Assembly: GCA_947495985.1 (NCBI GenBank)
Contig: CANMBD010000001.1
Span: forward strand, 1,240,001-1,304,000
Origin: an uncultured Sphingomonadaceae bacterium
Lineage (GTDB): Bacteria > Pseudomonadota > Alphaproteobacteria > Sphingomonadales > Sphingomonadaceae
Reading direction: 5' to 3'
DNA: 64,000 nucleotides
The notes beneath the pieces are model-generated. The model was not told the DNA's origin and ran no database searches. It saw nothing but the letters and a program-made list of their open reading frames with translations. The stretch's first letter is position 1. Every line of letters begins with the position of its first letter. This document shows positions 29,008 to 38,213 of this stretch, piece by piece. A program made the position numbers and the translations under genes.

Positions 29008-29053
29008 TTTATACCCCGATAATATTCAAGTCAATATACCCGGGTAAAATATT
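29008..29053 (-). promoter_or_regulatory. Promoter with direct repeat ahead of the DUF2239 gene
   Basis: On the minus strand TTGACT (29034-29029) is followed after 15 bases by TATAAA (29013-29008), 23 bases before the ATG. Two related 17-19-base blocks, TATACCCCGATAATATT (29010-29026) and TATACCCGGGTAAAATATT (29035-29053), lie in direct orientation 25 bases apart, flanking the -35 box. This looks like a tandem operator. The short spacer lowers confidence in the exact promoter boxes. Confidence 0.45.
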
Positions 29054-29065
29054 TACTCGCGCCGA

Positions 29066-29776
29066 CTAAATCGGCTTCTTCCACTCCATGACCAGAAAAC
29101 CGGGTACTCGCGTGTAACGGTCACTTTTCGGGTTATTCTGGTCGGGCGGTGTTGGTTCTGAAAAATAGGTGAGTTGCAATCCATTGCCTAGAAAAGCCTC
29201 AAAATAGGCGCTTAGCGGGCGATGCCAATTGAGGATGTCAATGCCAGCCCATTTTTCGCGTGTCGCACGTTCCTCGGAATAATTGTCCATCTGAAAGCTT
29301 TTCGCGGCACCGGTGAGGCTGCGATTCCAGGTGCCGGCGGTGAAAAAGCTGGTCAGATTGGCGATTAGCAGGCAACCACCCGGTTTTGTCACGCGGGCCA
29401 TTTCTGCGATGGCTGTTCGAAAATCTTCGATATCGATGAGTGACAAATAGCCAATGGTCAGGTCGTAACTGGCATCTTCAAAGGCCAATTTTTCGCCAAA
29501 ACCAATAGCATAATCGCCCTGTGGGTCGCGCTCTTGCGCTTTTGCAATAAGACTGGATACAGGATCAATGCCCGATCCGGACATGCCGCGTTCCTGCAGC
29601 ATGCGGACAAACCGCCCCTCCCCGCAACCGACGTCAAGAAATCGCCCTCCAATCGCACTTGCGCGATCAAGCATGACAGCGTCCAAAAAAGTGCGCCGTG
29701 TCCAGTCGCCGTGGTCACCGATGGATTCAATCCACGCCTCGGCCGACTGCACCCAGCCATTCACATCATCTGTCAT
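29066..29776 (-). CDS. Class I SAM-dependent methyltransferase
   Basis: A 236-residue methyltransferase with the cofactor motif FLDVGCGEGRFVRMLQERG (motif I, about residue 38) and a UbiE-like body: GIDPVSSLIAKAQ, LTIGYLSLIDIED and EMARVTKPGGCLLIANLT. The substrate is unknown. Its ATG shares one base with the upstream acetyltransferase stop (TAATG). Third gene of a small operon tdk, GNAT, methyltransferase placed inside the translation cluster. Confidence 0.87.
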   Translation of the reverse strand: MTDDVNGWVQSAEAWIESIGDHGDWTRRTFLDAVMLDRASAIGGRFLDVGCGEGRFVRMLQERGMSGSGIDPVSSLIAKAQERDPQGDYAIGFGEKLAFEDASYDLTIGYLSLIDIEDFRTAIAEMARVTKPGGCLLIANLTSFFTAGTWNRSLTGAAKSFQMDNYSEERATREKWAGIDILNWHRPLSAYFEAFLGNGLQLTYFSEPTPPDQNNPKSDRYTRVPGFLVMEWKKPI

Positions 29777-30318
29777 TACCGGTTCGCCCACTCCTCCTGG
29801 AGCAAGCCAAATACAGCCGTGTCACGAATAAAGCCAGTCCAGGTAATCCGGTTCTTGCGTAACGTCCCTTCATGCTTGGCACCCAGTTTGAGCACCGCCG
29901 CCATGGACCGCTTGTTGCGCGTATCCACGCGAAATTCGACGCGGGTAAAGCCGCAGGCAAAGGCGTGATCGATCATCAGCTTTTTCATCACATCGTTAAA
30001 GCCGCTGCCGCGAACCGATGGCGCGATATAAGTACCGCCTATTTCGGTGACTTTGGTTTTGGGATCGGCATTGATATAATTGCTCATACCCACCAACTTG
30101 CCGGTCTCGGTGTTGATCACCGCGAGTTGCACCCAATTGTCCGTGCTGTGAAAGGCCTTCATCGCCTTGTCGAAATGCTCGTCCAGCATCGACACGGGAT
30201 AGATGTCCCAAATATCCTGATCCTCTGCGCAGGCCGCACGCAGCGGTTCGATATGATGTTCAGCCAATGGTTCCAGACGTACCGGACCCTCCTCAAGTAC
30301 CGCCTTCAATTCAGCCAT
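29776..30318 (-). CDS. GNAT family N-acetyltransferase (RimJ/RimL-like)
   Basis: A 180-residue acetyltransferase. VRLEPLAEHHIEPLRAA at the N-terminus, then the CoA-binding segment GGTYIAPSVRGSGFNDVMK and RVEFRVDTRNKRSMAAVLKL with GAKHEGTLRKN are features of the RimL/RimJ-like branch, which acetylates protein N-termini or small molecules. ATG at 30318 overlaps the end of tdk by eight bases; the open frame continues upstream inside tdk but the ATG at 30318 gives the normal family start. Target unknown. Confidence 0.87.
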   Translation of the reverse strand: MAELKAVLEEGPVRLEPLAEHHIEPLRAACAEDQDIWDIYPVSMLDEHFDKAMKAFHSTDNWVQLAVINTETGKLVGMSNYINADPKTKVTEIGGTYIAPSVRGSGFNDVMKKLMIDHAFACGFTRVEFRVDTRNKRSMAAVLKLGAKHEGTLRKNRITWTGFIRDTAVFGLLQEEWANR

Positions 30319-30889
30319 TGAGCTTTTCCATAAAATGCTTGCGGCAAAGCGCAACGTAGAGTTCATTACCGCCAATTGCAGTCTGTTGACCCGCCAGCAC
30401 GGGATTGCCTCCCTCATCGACACGCATGTTCATTGTGGACTTGCTACCGCATTCACAGACCGCTTTGATCTCGACGAGCTCGTCTGCGATCGCCAGCAAT
30501 TGGGCACTGCCGGGAAATAGAGCCGCCTGAAAATCCGTGCGCAAGCCATAAGCCAGAACGGGAATACGTAGCTGATCTGCCACTAGGGCAACCTGAAAGA
30601 CCTGATCTTTGGTCATGAACTGGGCTTCGTCAATCAACACGCAATCCAGCGTATTCTCATCATGCTCCGCACTGATTTCAGCGAGTATATCTGTATCATT
30701 TTCAAAGAGATGTGCTTTTTTCTTCAGACCGATACGTGAGTTGATCCATCCGGCATCCTCCCGGTCATCCAGCGCCGCCGTCCATAGCATCGTGCGCATG
30801 CCGCGTTCGCGATAATTGAAATCCGCCTGCAGCAATGTCGTTGATTTACCCGCATTCATCGAGCTGTAGTAGAAATAGAGCTTGGCCAT
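30311..30889 (-). CDS. tdk: Thymidine kinase
   Basis: Salvages thymidine to dTMP using ATP. 192 residues, type II TK. P-loop SSMNAGKSTTLL near residue 12, the DEAQF motif near residue 87 (catalytic Glu), and the zinc-binding cysteines in AVCECGSKST and the C-terminal LCRKHF. The lasso region GSKSTMNMRV is conserved. Start ATG at 30889 has only a weak ribosome-binding site. First gene of the tdk-GNAT-methyltransferase unit; a palindromic repeat lies directly upstream. Confidence 0.96.
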   Translation of the reverse strand: MAKLYFYYSSMNAGKSTTLLQADFNYRERGMRTMLWTAALDDREDAGWINSRIGLKKKAHLFENDTDILAEISAEHDENTLDCVLIDEAQFMTKDQVFQVALVADQLRIPVLAYGLRTDFQAALFPGSAQLLAIADELVEIKAVCECGSKSTMNMRVDEGGNPVLAGQQTAIGGNELYVALCRKHFMEKLNG

Positions 30890-30906
30890 GGGATTGCCTC
30901 AGTCTT

Positions 30907-30966
30907 TCGTCATGCCGAACTTGTTTCAACATTCGCCATGACACTGAAACAAGTTCAGGGTGACGA
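30907..30966. repeat. Intergenic palindromic repeat
   Basis: Imperfect 22-base inverted arms, 30907-30928 (tcgtcatgccgaacttgttt plus ca) and 30945-30966, with a 16-base loop. The CGTCATGCCGAACTTGTTTC type of sequence is a common dispersed palindromic unit in alphaproteobacteria. It lies between rbfA and tdk and may act as an RNA stem-loop for either strand. Confidence 0.75.
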
Positions 30967-30992
30967 TCAACCATTAATTGCGTTTTTTTGGA

Positions 30993-31394
30993 CTACTCGT
31001 CCTCGCCCAAATCCTGAGCAACCTTTGGATTACTCAATAGATTTTCGATATGAGCCGCTTCGTCAAAGCTCTCGTCGGCGAGAAATTTGAGCCGCGCGGC
31101 ATATTTCATCTTCACCCGGCTGGCGACTTCCTTCTGGAAATAGGCGGTATTGGTTTTCAGCGCCTGCAATACATCCGCTTCATTCGCGCCCAGCAAGGGT
31201 TTCACAAATACCGTGGCATGGCGCAAATCCGGGGACATGCGCACCTCGGTGACGCTGACCGAGTGAGAAGTCAGCACATCATCATGCACTTCCCCGCGCA
31301 TCAGCAGCTCTGACAAGATATGCCGAACCTGCTCGCCTACGCGAAGCAGCCGGACCGAGCGGCCTTCAGGAGATGTGTCGTTATATTTTGCCAT
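30993..31394 (-). CDS. rbfA: 30S ribosome-binding factor A
   Basis: Late 30S maturation and cold-adaptation factor binding near the 16S 5' helix. The 133-residue protein shows [46 protein letters not shown] and [18 protein letters not shown], all RbfA family landmarks, plus a short acidic tail. Its ATG shares one base with the upstream thioesterase stop (TAATG). Part of the rimP-nusA-ylxR-infB cluster, here separated from infB by the thioesterase gene. Confidence 0.96.
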   Translation of the reverse strand: MAKYNDTSPEGRSVRLLRVGEQVRHILSELLMRGEVHDDVLTSHSVSVTEVRMSPDLRHATVFVKPLLGANEADVLQALKTNTAYFQKEVASRVKMKYAARLKFLADESFDEAAHIENLLSNPKVAQDLGEDE

Positions 31395-31849
31395 TACTTT
31401 ATCGTCGGTCCAACCTTAGCTGTCGATGTCGCCTTCACCAATAGCGCGCCCGCCTCATCATAAAGCTGCGCTTCGAGAAAAGCGATAGACCGCCCCACGC
31501 GGACAATTTGCCCTTCCCCGTAAACGCGCCCCGGCAGGACCGGCTTGATATAGGTCACGCTCAAATCCAGTGTAAGCGGTGCATTCTCACCGCCGGATTT
31601 TACCAGCACCGGAATGCCAATCACCTCATCGACCATGGCAGCAACGAAACCGCCCTGAATTGTACCGCGCGGGCTGGTGAACGCATGCGGCGCATCAAAC
31701 TGCATCCGGACGGCACCGGTTTCCTTATCCGCTTCCAGAATCACGGCATTGACCGCTTCTGAACAAGGTGGGCGTTTAAAACCCAACACGTCCTCTTGTT
31801 TCAACGCTTCAACCAATTCTGTTCCCCAGAAGGACTGATCGGCCGTCAA
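31394..31849 (-). CDS. PaaI family (hot-dog) thioesterase
   Basis: A 151-residue hot-dog-fold thioesterase. The helix motif is [22 protein letters not shown], where most PaaI enzymes have HGG; here Gln replaces the usual His, while the catalytic Asp/Glu pair remains. The [17 protein letters not shown] and [17 protein letters not shown] strands are typical. The start is TTG at 31849, overlapping the infB stop (TTGA), and its stop overlaps rbfA, so it is translationally coupled inside the infB-rbfA operon. Confidence 0.88.
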   Translation of the reverse strand: MTADQSFWGTELVEALKQEDVLGFKRPPCSEAVNAVILEADKETGAVRMQFDAPHAFTSPRGTIQGGFVAAMVDEVIGIPVLVKSGGENAPLTLDLSVTYIKPVLPGRVYGEGQIVRVGRSIAFLEAQLYDEAGALLVKATSTAKVGPTIK

Positions 31850-34389
31850 AGAACGCGTTCTTTCTCTTCGACCTCAAAGACTTCCAGCATATCGCCTGGT
31901 TTGATGTCGTTGGTGTCTTCAAGCACCGCACCACATTCCATACCGGCGCGGACTTCCTCGACATCGTCCTTGAAGCGGCGCAGCGAGGCGATGGTCGTCT
32001 TGCTGACGATAACATCCTCGCGGGTAAGGCGTGCGAACAAGCCTTTGCGGAGCGTGCCTTCGGTGACCAACAGACCAGCGGCCTTGTCGCGCTTGCCCGA
32101 TTTGAACACCTCTTTGACTTCGGCGCGGCCCATGACATTCTCGATCTTCTCTGGACCAAGCTCACCGGCCATTTCGGCGCGGATTTCGTCGGTCAGATCA
32201 TAGATGATGTCGAAATATTTCAGCCGGACGCCATCGCGCTTGGCGATTTCACGAGCCTTGGCATTGGGCCGGACGTTAAAGCCGATAATCGGCGCCTTGC
32301 TGGCACTGGCCAGGGTCACATCGGACTCGGTAATCGCGCCAACGCCGCTGTGCAGGATGCGAACCTTGATATCGTCATTGGATATCTTGTTCAGCGCCTG
32401 GACAATCGCCTCGGTACTACCCTGCACGTCGGCCTTGACCAATAGTGGGAATTCAACCGCGCTGTCCGCAGCCGCAGAGAACATGTTCTCCAGGCTCGTC
32501 GGCGCCTGTGTCGTGCGCTGCAATTTCTCTTGCTCGGCACGGTAGGTCGCGACTTCACGGGCGCGCGATTCATTCTCGACCACGGTCAACTTGTCGCCGG
32601 CAGACGGAACGCCGGACAGACCCAGCACTTCGACCGGAACCGATGGACCGGCTTCCTTGGGCTGTGCGCCCTTGTCGTCGATCATCGCCCGAACCTTACC
32701 GGTTTGCGAGCCCACGACGAAGATATCACCGCGTTTCAAGGTACCACGCTGGACCAAAACAGTGGCCACAGGACCGCGTCCCTTGTCGAGCTTGGCCTCA
32801 ATCACAATACCCTCAGCGGCACGATCCGGGCGGGCCTTGAGTTCAAGCAGCTCGGCCTGCAAGTGGATCTTCTCGATCAGCTCTTCGAGATTGGTTTTCT
32901 TGAGCGCAGAAACTTCGACATCCTGCACATCACCAGACATTTCCTCGACGATCACTTCATGTTCCAACAGACGTGTGCGCACCTGCATCGGGTCAGCGCC
33001 TTCCTTGTCGATCTTGTTGATCGCCACAATCATCGGCACATCGGCCGCCTTGGTATGGTTGATCGCCTCGATCGTCTGCGGCATCAGCCCGTCATCGGCA
33101 GCCACGACCAATATCACGATATCGGTCGCATTCGCCCCGCGCAGACGCATGCTGGTAAAGGCTTCGTGGCCCGGCGTATCGAGGAAGGTGATCTTGTCGC
33201 CATTTTTCATTTTGACCTGATAGGCACCAATATGCTGGGTAATGCCGCCTGCTTCGCCAGCAACCACATCGGTTCCGCGCAACGCGTCGAGCAGTGATGT
33301 CTTACCATGATCGACATGGCCCATGATCGTGACAACGGGAGGACGCGGCTTCAGCGTTTCTTCCGGATCAACGTCCGATTCCGTATCGATTTCGACATCG
33401 GCCTCGGACACACGTTGAATATTGTGGCCAAATTCCTCGACCAGCAATTCTGCTGTATCCTGATCAATCGTCTGGTTGACGGTCACCATCGAACCCATGT
33501 TGAACAGGGATTTGACGAGGTCAGCGCCCTTTTCACCCATACGCTTGGACAGTTCCTGCACGGTAATTGCTTCCGGCACGATCACATCGCGGATCTGCTT
33601 CTCACGCGGTTCGCGCGGTTGACCCGACATTTGTGCACGCTTTTCTTTCTCGCGGGCGCGTTTAAGCGCCGCAAGCGAACGTGCACGTGCTGCCCCGTCC
33701 TCACCACGTAGAGCGCGGTTAACGGTCAGCTTGCCGGATTGGCGGCGATCACCACGATCACTGCGTCCGGTTTTCGGTTTCTGTTTCGGTTCAGGCCGTT
33801 TCGGAGCCTCAACCGGCGTAAATTTGCGTGCAGGCGGATGTGACGTGCCGCTGGTCGCTGGCTTGGCTTCGTCGGCTTTTGGTTCCTCTGCCGCTTCGGC
33901 AGCCGCAGCAGCAGCTTCTTCCGCCGCCTTAATTTCTTCCTGAGCCTTTTTAGCGGCTTCTTCTTCAGCTTTACGCTTCTCTTCCGCGCGCTTTTTCTCT
34001 TCGGCGGTCTGGTCTTTCTTGGCCTTGGTATCGCGTTTGCGCGCTTCTTCCATGGCGGCCAGACGGGCTTCTTCGGCCTCGCGCAGCAATTTCGCCTGCT
34101 TTTCCTGACGGGTCAGCACATCTTCCTGCTTCGCCTTAGGGGCTGGAGCGGGTTTCTTGGCTTCCACGGGAGCAGGCGCAGGGGCGGGTGCAGGCGTTTC
34201 CTTGACCACTTCTTTCGCGGCTTCCTGCGCTCCGGGCTTGCCCACCAGCTTGCGGCGTTTGACCTCGACGACAACCTTATTGGTCCGTCCGTGGCTAAAC
34301 GTCTGTTTGACTTCACCGGGCTCAACCGAACGCTTCAGTCCCAAAGGCTTGCGTGCAGGTTTTGCGGTATCTTTGTTATCTTCACTCAT
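31846..34389 (-). CDS. infB: Translation initiation factor IF-2
   Basis: GTPase that delivers fMet-tRNA to the 30S subunit. 847 residues. A long charged, Ala/Lys/Glu-rich N-terminal extension (about 60-240) precedes the conserved core: [21 protein letters not shown], then the G domain with G1 [15 protein letters not shown] (about 355), [12 protein letters not shown] and [10 protein letters not shown]. Domains II to IV end at [22 protein letters not shown] at 34389 matches family starts. It is third in rimP-nusA-ylxR-infB. Confidence 0.98.
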   Translation of the reverse strand: MSEDNKDTAKPARKPLGLKRSVEPGEVKQTFSHGRTNKVVVEVKRRKLVGKPGAQEAAKEVVKETPAPAPAPAPVEAKKPAPAPKAKQEDVLTRQEKQAKLLREAEEARLAAMEEARKRDTKAKKDQTAEEKKRAEEKRKAEEEAAKKAQEEIKAAEEAAAAAAEAAEEPKADEAKPATSGTSHPPARKFTPVEAPKRPEPKQKPKTGRSDRGDRRQSGKLTVNRALRGEDGAARARSLAALKRAREKEKRAQMSGQPREPREKQIRDVIVPEAITVQELSKRMGEKGADLVKSLFNMGSMVTVNQTIDQDTAELLVEEFGHNIQRVSEADVEIDTESDVDPEETLKPRPPVVTIMGHVDHGKTSLLDALRGTDVVAGEAGGITQHIGAYQVKMKNGDKITFLDTPGHEAFTSMRLRGANATDIVILVVAADDGLMPQTIEAINHTKAADVPMIVAINKIDKEGADPMQVRTRLLEHEVIVEEMSGDVQDVEVSALKKTNLEELIEKIHLQAELLELKARPDRAAEGIVIEAKLDKGRGPVATVLVQRGTLKRGDIFVVGSQTGKVRAMIDDKGAQPKEAGPSVPVEVLGLSGVPSAGDKLTVVENESRAREVATYRAEQEKLQRTTQAPTSLENMFSAAADSAVEFPLLVKADVQGSTEAIVQALNKISNDDIKVRILHSGVGAITESDVTLASASKAPIIGFNVRPNAKAREIAKRDGVRLKYFDIIYDLTDEIRAEMAGELGPEKIENVMGRAEVKEVFKSGKRDKAAGLLVTEGTLRKGLFARLTREDVIVSKTTIASLRRFKDDVEEVRAGMECGAVLEDTNDIKPGDMLEVFEVEEKERVL

Positions 34390-34454
34390 CGAACAGACTT
34401 AATCCTTAAAAAATTCATTACTTCAATATTTTAACTGATCAACTTCAAATCAGT

Positions 34455-35144
34455 TCACGCAACTTTCTTCTCCGCCTCGCTGCCGCCATCAACCTTATCA
34501 GACCCGATAAAGTGACGCCATCTATCCAGCATGTGCGATATTCGCCCCGCCGCCCTGTGGTCGGTTATACCTATATGCACGACATTTTGACGGCCCAATG
34601 CCACAGAAAGGGCCTGTCGGTCCACTGGCAATATCTGACCGCGGACATCCTGCCCTTCCCGGTCACTGCCGACGCGCCATGCCTGATCCAGTTTAGAGGA
34701 CCCGTCACGACCAGCATCAGCGGCGTGGAGGAGCATCTGAAGATCGCCCTGCCGCGCAGCCGTTTCAATCTTTTCTGAACCGGTCAGAAGCATTCCGCCA
34801 CGCGCTTCCAGTCCCAGCCTGTCTAATGTGGCGCGTTCCAGAGCATTTTCAACCTGTGCGGCCAGATCATCGGGAATATCAAGCTTGCCGGTTTTGAAGG
34901 CGCGCGACAATGCGCCTTTCAGCGCGCCCTTGGCCTGGGCCTGCTCCAATGCATTGCGATCCACACTGATCCACGCGCCCCGGCCCGGCGCTTTGGCGCG
35001 GACGTCCGGTGCGATGGCATCATCGGGACTCAGCGCCAGACGCACCAATGCTTCCTGGGGAAGGCTTTCCCCAGTCAATATGCATTTACGGTGTGGTGCG
35101 CGATCTAAAGGTTTAGAAGGCGTCTCATTGGGGAGCTTCCGCAT
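34455..35144 (-). CDS. YlxR domain (DUF448) fused to an L7Ae-like domain
   Basis: A 229-residue protein encoded between nusA and infB. The N-terminal half (about 15-95) is YlxR/DUF448: RKCILTGESLPQEALVRLA and PGRGAWISVDRNALEQA. The C-terminal half (about 110-215) resembles the L7Ae/L30e fold (YlxQ): GMLLTGSEKIETAARQGDLQ and LLHAADAGRDGSSKLD. In Gram-positive bacteria these are two separate genes in the same place; fusions are known in alphaproteobacteria. It is likely an RNA-binding regulator working with NusA or RNase P, as reported for YlxR. ATG at 35144 overlaps the nusA end by 20 bases. Confidence 0.88.
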   Translation of the reverse strand: MRKLPNETPSKPLDRAPHRKCILTGESLPQEALVRLALSPDDAIAPDVRAKAPGRGAWISVDRNALEQAQAKGALKGALSRAFKTGKLDIPDDLAAQVENALERATLDRLGLEARGGMLLTGSEKIETAARQGDLQMLLHAADAGRDGSSKLDQAWRVGSDREGQDVRGQILPVDRQALSVALGRQNVVHIGITDHRAAGRISHMLDRWRHFIGSDKVDGGSEAEKKVA

Positions 35145-36753
35145 TAGCGTCCTCCCCTGTTTCTGCCTCAGCAGCAGGTGCTGCTTCTTCCTCGTCGTCA
35201 AACCAGTGCGCACGAGCGGCCATGATAATCTCATTGCCCTGCTCTTCTGTCAGGCCATATTGCGCCAGCACGCCATCGGGCTCTGGCTTGCGATTGTCAT
35301 TGCGGCGACGTGGTTCGGCTTTACGCTTCAAGACCAGCTCGTCGGTTGCCAGATCGGCAACATCGTCGAGAGTCTTGAGGCCTGCTTTACCCAAGGTCAC
35401 CAGCATGGCTTCGGTCATGTAAGGCAATTCGGCAATCGCATCTTCGACGCCAAGCTCGGTACGCTCTGCCTTGGCAGCCGCCTCACGGCGTTCCAATGCT
35501 TCCAGCGCACGGCTTTGCAGCTCGGCCGCCAGTTCATCGTCAAAGCCTTCGATATTCGAAAGCTCTTCCGGTGCGACATAAGCGACTTCTTCCATCTCGC
35601 TAAAGCCTTCGGCGACCAGAAGCTGCGACAGTGTCTCATCCACGTCGAGATCTTCCTGGAACATTGCGGTGCGGACGGCAAATTCGGCCTGACGCTTCTC
35701 GCTGCTGTCGGCTTCGGTCATGATGTCGATGGCCAAACCGGTCAGTTGTGACGCGAGACGAACATTTTGTCCGCGGCGACCAATGGCAAGGCTGAGCTGA
35801 TCGTCAGGAACAACCACTTCGATGCGGCCTTCTTCTTCGTCGATCAGCACGCGGCTTACCGTTGCGGGCTGCAATGCGTTCACCACAAAGGTCGCGATAT
35901 CGTCGGACCAAGGAATGATGTCGATTTTCTCGCCCTGCATTTCCTGTACAACGGCCTGAACGCGGCTACCCTTCATACCCACACAGGCACCAACCGGATC
36001 GATTGAGCTGTCCTGGCTGATCACGCCGATTTTGGCGCGACTGCCGGGATCACGGGCGGCGGCTTTAATCTCGATTATGCCGTCATAAATTTCAGGAACT
36101 TCCTGCGCAAACAAGAGCTTCATGAAATCGGGATGCGCGCGGGACAGGAAAATCTGCGGCCCACGATTTTCACGGCGCACATTCATGATCAGCGAACGGA
36201 CGCGGTCGCCAACACGAGCGGCTTCGCGCGGAATTTGCTGATCCCGGCGGATAACGCCTTCGGCACGGCCCAGATCAACGACGACATGGCCGAATTCTAC
36301 CGACTTCACGACACCGGTGATGATTTCACCAGCGCGGTCCTTGAACTCTTCAAACTGCCGCTCACGCTCTGCGTCACGGACTTTCTGGAAGATAACCTGT
36401 TTCGCGGACTGCGCATCAATGCGGCCCAGATCAACAGCAGGCAGCGGATCAACGATAAAGTCGCCGAGCTTCGAACCCTTTTCCAGCTTCTCAGCCTGTT
36501 TCAGGTCAACCTGCTTGAAATAGTCTTCAACTTCCTCAACCACTTCAACCACACGCCACAAGCGCAGGTCGCCGGTTTGTAGGTCGAGCTTGGCGCGAAT
36601 ATCATTCTCTGCGCCGTAACGGGCCCGCGCGGCTTTCTGGATCGCCTCTTCCATCGCTTCGACGACGATGGTCTTGTCGATCATCTTCTCCGATGCAACG
36701 GCATTGGCGATAGCTAGCAATTCAGCCTTATTTGCAGAAATGGCACTGGCCAT
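35125..36753 (-). CDS. nusA: Transcription termination/antitermination factor NusA
   Basis: 542 residues. The NusA N-terminal domain (EAMEEAIQKAARARYGAEND) binds RNA polymerase. The S1 domain is about 135-200, followed by two KH domains (GACVGMKGSRVQAVVQEMQGE and LAIGRRGQNVRLASQLTG). The C-terminal half carries helix-hairpin-helix-rich acidic repeats. The final 20 residues are acidic and Ala-rich. Starts two bases after the rimP stop. Confidence 0.97.
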   Translation of the reverse strand: MASAISANKAELLAIANAVASEKMIDKTIVVEAMEEAIQKAARARYGAENDIRAKLDLQTGDLRLWRVVEVVEEVEDYFKQVDLKQAEKLEKGSKLGDFIVDPLPAVDLGRIDAQSAKQVIFQKVRDAERERQFEEFKDRAGEIITGVVKSVEFGHVVVDLGRAEGVIRRDQQIPREAARVGDRVRSLIMNVRRENRGPQIFLSRAHPDFMKLLFAQEVPEIYDGIIEIKAAARDPGSRAKIGVISQDSSIDPVGACVGMKGSRVQAVVQEMQGEKIDIIPWSDDIATFVVNALQPATVSRVLIDEEEGRIEVVVPDDQLSLAIGRRGQNVRLASQLTGLAIDIMTEADSSEKRQAEFAVRTAMFQEDLDVDETLSQLLVAEGFSEMEEVAYVAPEELSNIEGFDDELAAELQSRALEALERREAAAKAERTELGVEDAIAELPYMTEAMLVTLGKAGLKTLDDVADLATDELVLKRKAEPRRRNDNRKPEPDGVLAQYGLTEEQGNEIIMAARAHWFDDEEEAAPAAEAETGEDANAEAPQ

Positions 36754-36755
36754 GA

Positions 36756-37307
36756 TTAGTCTTCCTGTTCTTCGTTTAGAGGTTCTTCTTCAATTTCATC
36801 CGCGCCATCGGCAGAAACCGGGATGGTCGCAGCAATCAGGGCATCGGTCAGAATCAGCTTCGCGCTATGCACGTTGTCGAGAGTGGTCGTTTGACGCCCC
36901 GCCTTGCGATCGTCAATCGCTATTATCTCACCTTCGATGCCGTCTAGCAAGCCGCGCAATTGCTTCTTGCCCGAAACCGCCTCGATCAGATTGATCCGTG
37001 CTTCGTGCCCAGCCCAATTCGCGTAGTCTTTTGCGCGGGTTAGCGGGCGGTCGATACCGGGTGAACTGACTTCGAGCCGATAGGCTTCCTCAATCGGATC
37101 GCGCCCTTCTTCTTCCAGCACATCAAATTTTTCTGAAATCCGCCGTGACAAGGCCGCGCAATCGTCAATGCCGAGCTGCCCCGTCTCTGGTCGCTCCGCC
37201 ATGATCTGCAAGGTCGGCTCATCCGCGCCGGATACAAACTGCACGCGCACCAGTTCAAAACCCAAAGCTTCCGCTTCCGGTGTGATCAGGTTCATAATGG
37301 CAGTCAT
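36756..37307 (-). CDS. rimP: Ribosome maturation factor RimP
   Basis: Needed for 30S maturation. About 183 residues: ITPEAEALGFELVRVQFV, ERPETGQLGIDDCAALSRRISE and YRLEVSSPGIDRPLTRAKDY are the family landmarks. The C-terminal tail is acidic. ATG at 37307 chosen; TTG three codons upstream (37316) with GAAAGAA in front is an alternative. First gene of the minus-strand rimP-nusA-ylxR-infB operon. Confidence 0.96.
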   Translation of the reverse strand: MTAIMNLITPEAEALGFELVRVQFVSGADEPTLQIMAERPETGQLGIDDCAALSRRISEKFDVLEEEGRDPIEEAYRLEVSSPGIDRPLTRAKDYANWAGHEARINLIEAVSGKKQLRGLLDGIEGEIIAIDDRKAGRQTTTLDNVHSAKLILTDALIAATIPVSADGADEIEEEPLNEEQED

Positions 37308-37334
37308 ATCGGTCAAATCTGGTTCTTTCTTTCA

Positions 37335-37414
37335 TCGTCATCCCAGCGAAAGCTGGGATCTCCCTGAGCATTGTGCCTCTTTTAAAGAGTTTCCAGCTTA
37401 CGCTGGAATGACGA
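37335..37414. repeat. Composite palindromic repeat upstream of rimP
   Basis: Outer arms TCGTCATCCCAGCG (37335-37348) and CGCTGGAATGACGA (37401-37414) are inverted copies with one mismatch. Inside each lies a small hairpin: CCCAGC-gaaa-GCTGGG and TTCCAGC-ttac-GCTGGAA. The CGTCATCCCAGCGAAAGCTG sequence is a widespread alphaproteobacterial dispersed repeat. It forms a cruciform-like unit between rimP and the aquaporin gene. Confidence 0.85.
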
Positions 37415-37515
37415 ATGAGTTTTTGCTGCCGGCCCCGTTTGGCGCCAGCCCCTTCAAAATCTCACAATGTTGGGATGACTGCTATTTAGGGATTGATTCC
37501 CAAATTTGCAACGCC

Positions 37516-38196
37516 TTAATTTTCTGTGGCAGGCGAAGGTGCAAACATCCAGCGCGTGACCATCCATGCCAAGGCCGCACCGGCAAACTGAGCGGCGACA
37601 AATCCGGCCACATCCGCTGGCGCGATTCCAGCAAAGCTGTTGGAAAAAGCGCGGCCAACGGTAATCGCCGGATTGGCAAAGCTGGTGGAACTGGTGAACC
37701 AATAGCCCGCCGAGATATAGAGCCCTACCGCTGGCGCCACCCAATCGGGTCTGAACCGCACTGTCCCCAATATCGTGAACAGCAATCCGAAGGTGGCAAT
37801 CAGCTCGCCGAGCCATTGGCCGCTGCCGGTTCGGGTTTTCTCGCTCAACTGGAATACCGGCAATTCAAACATCACATGGGCTGCCCAGACACCAATCAGA
37901 CCACCGATTAGCTGCGCAATGACAAACAAAACGCCAACTTTCAGCGTCAGTTCTTTGCGCAATATCATGACAAAGGTGACTGCCGGATTGAAATGGGCAC
38001 CTGATATCGGCGCCAATATGGCGATCAGCACGAACAATATCGCCCCGGTCGCCAGCGTATTGCCGAGCAGCGCTACGGCGACATTCCCGCCTGCCAGATT
38101 TTCCGCCATGATCCCGGAGCCCACCACGGTGACAAACAGGAAAAACGATCCCAGCGCTTCGGCGCCGAGCTTTTGCGCCCTTGAAAAACCCTCCAT
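37516..38196 (-). CDS. Aquaporin/aquaglyceroporin of the arsenic operon
   Basis: A 226-residue MIP family channel with six membrane helices and two NPA loops: GAHFNPAVTFV and FANPAITVGR. In the arsenic context it fits AqpS-type channels, which let trivalent arsenicals leave the cell down their gradient (role established in Sinorhizobium meliloti; inferred here). ATG at 38196, 17 bases after arsI. Third gene of arsR-arsI-aquaporin. A MIP protein annotated as AqpZ or GlpF is the other possible reading. Confidence 0.88.
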   Translation of the reverse strand: MEGFSRAQKLGAEALGSFFLFVTVVGSGIMAENLAGGNVAVALLGNTLATGAILFVLIAILAPISGAHFNPAVTFVMILRKELTLKVGVLFVIAQLIGGLIGVWAAHVMFELPVFQLSEKTRTGSGQWLGELIATFGLLFTILGTVRFRPDWVAPAVGLYISAGYWFTSSTSFANPAITVGRAFSNSFAGIAPADVAGFVAAQFAGAALAWMVTRWMFAPSPATEN

Positions 38197-38213
38197 TTTT
38201 GTGCCCCCCTGCT

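Noticed and set aside
32530..33297. A 255-codon open frame opposite infB
   Set aside because: Antisense to the conserved IF-2 GTPase domain; no motif. Shadow.
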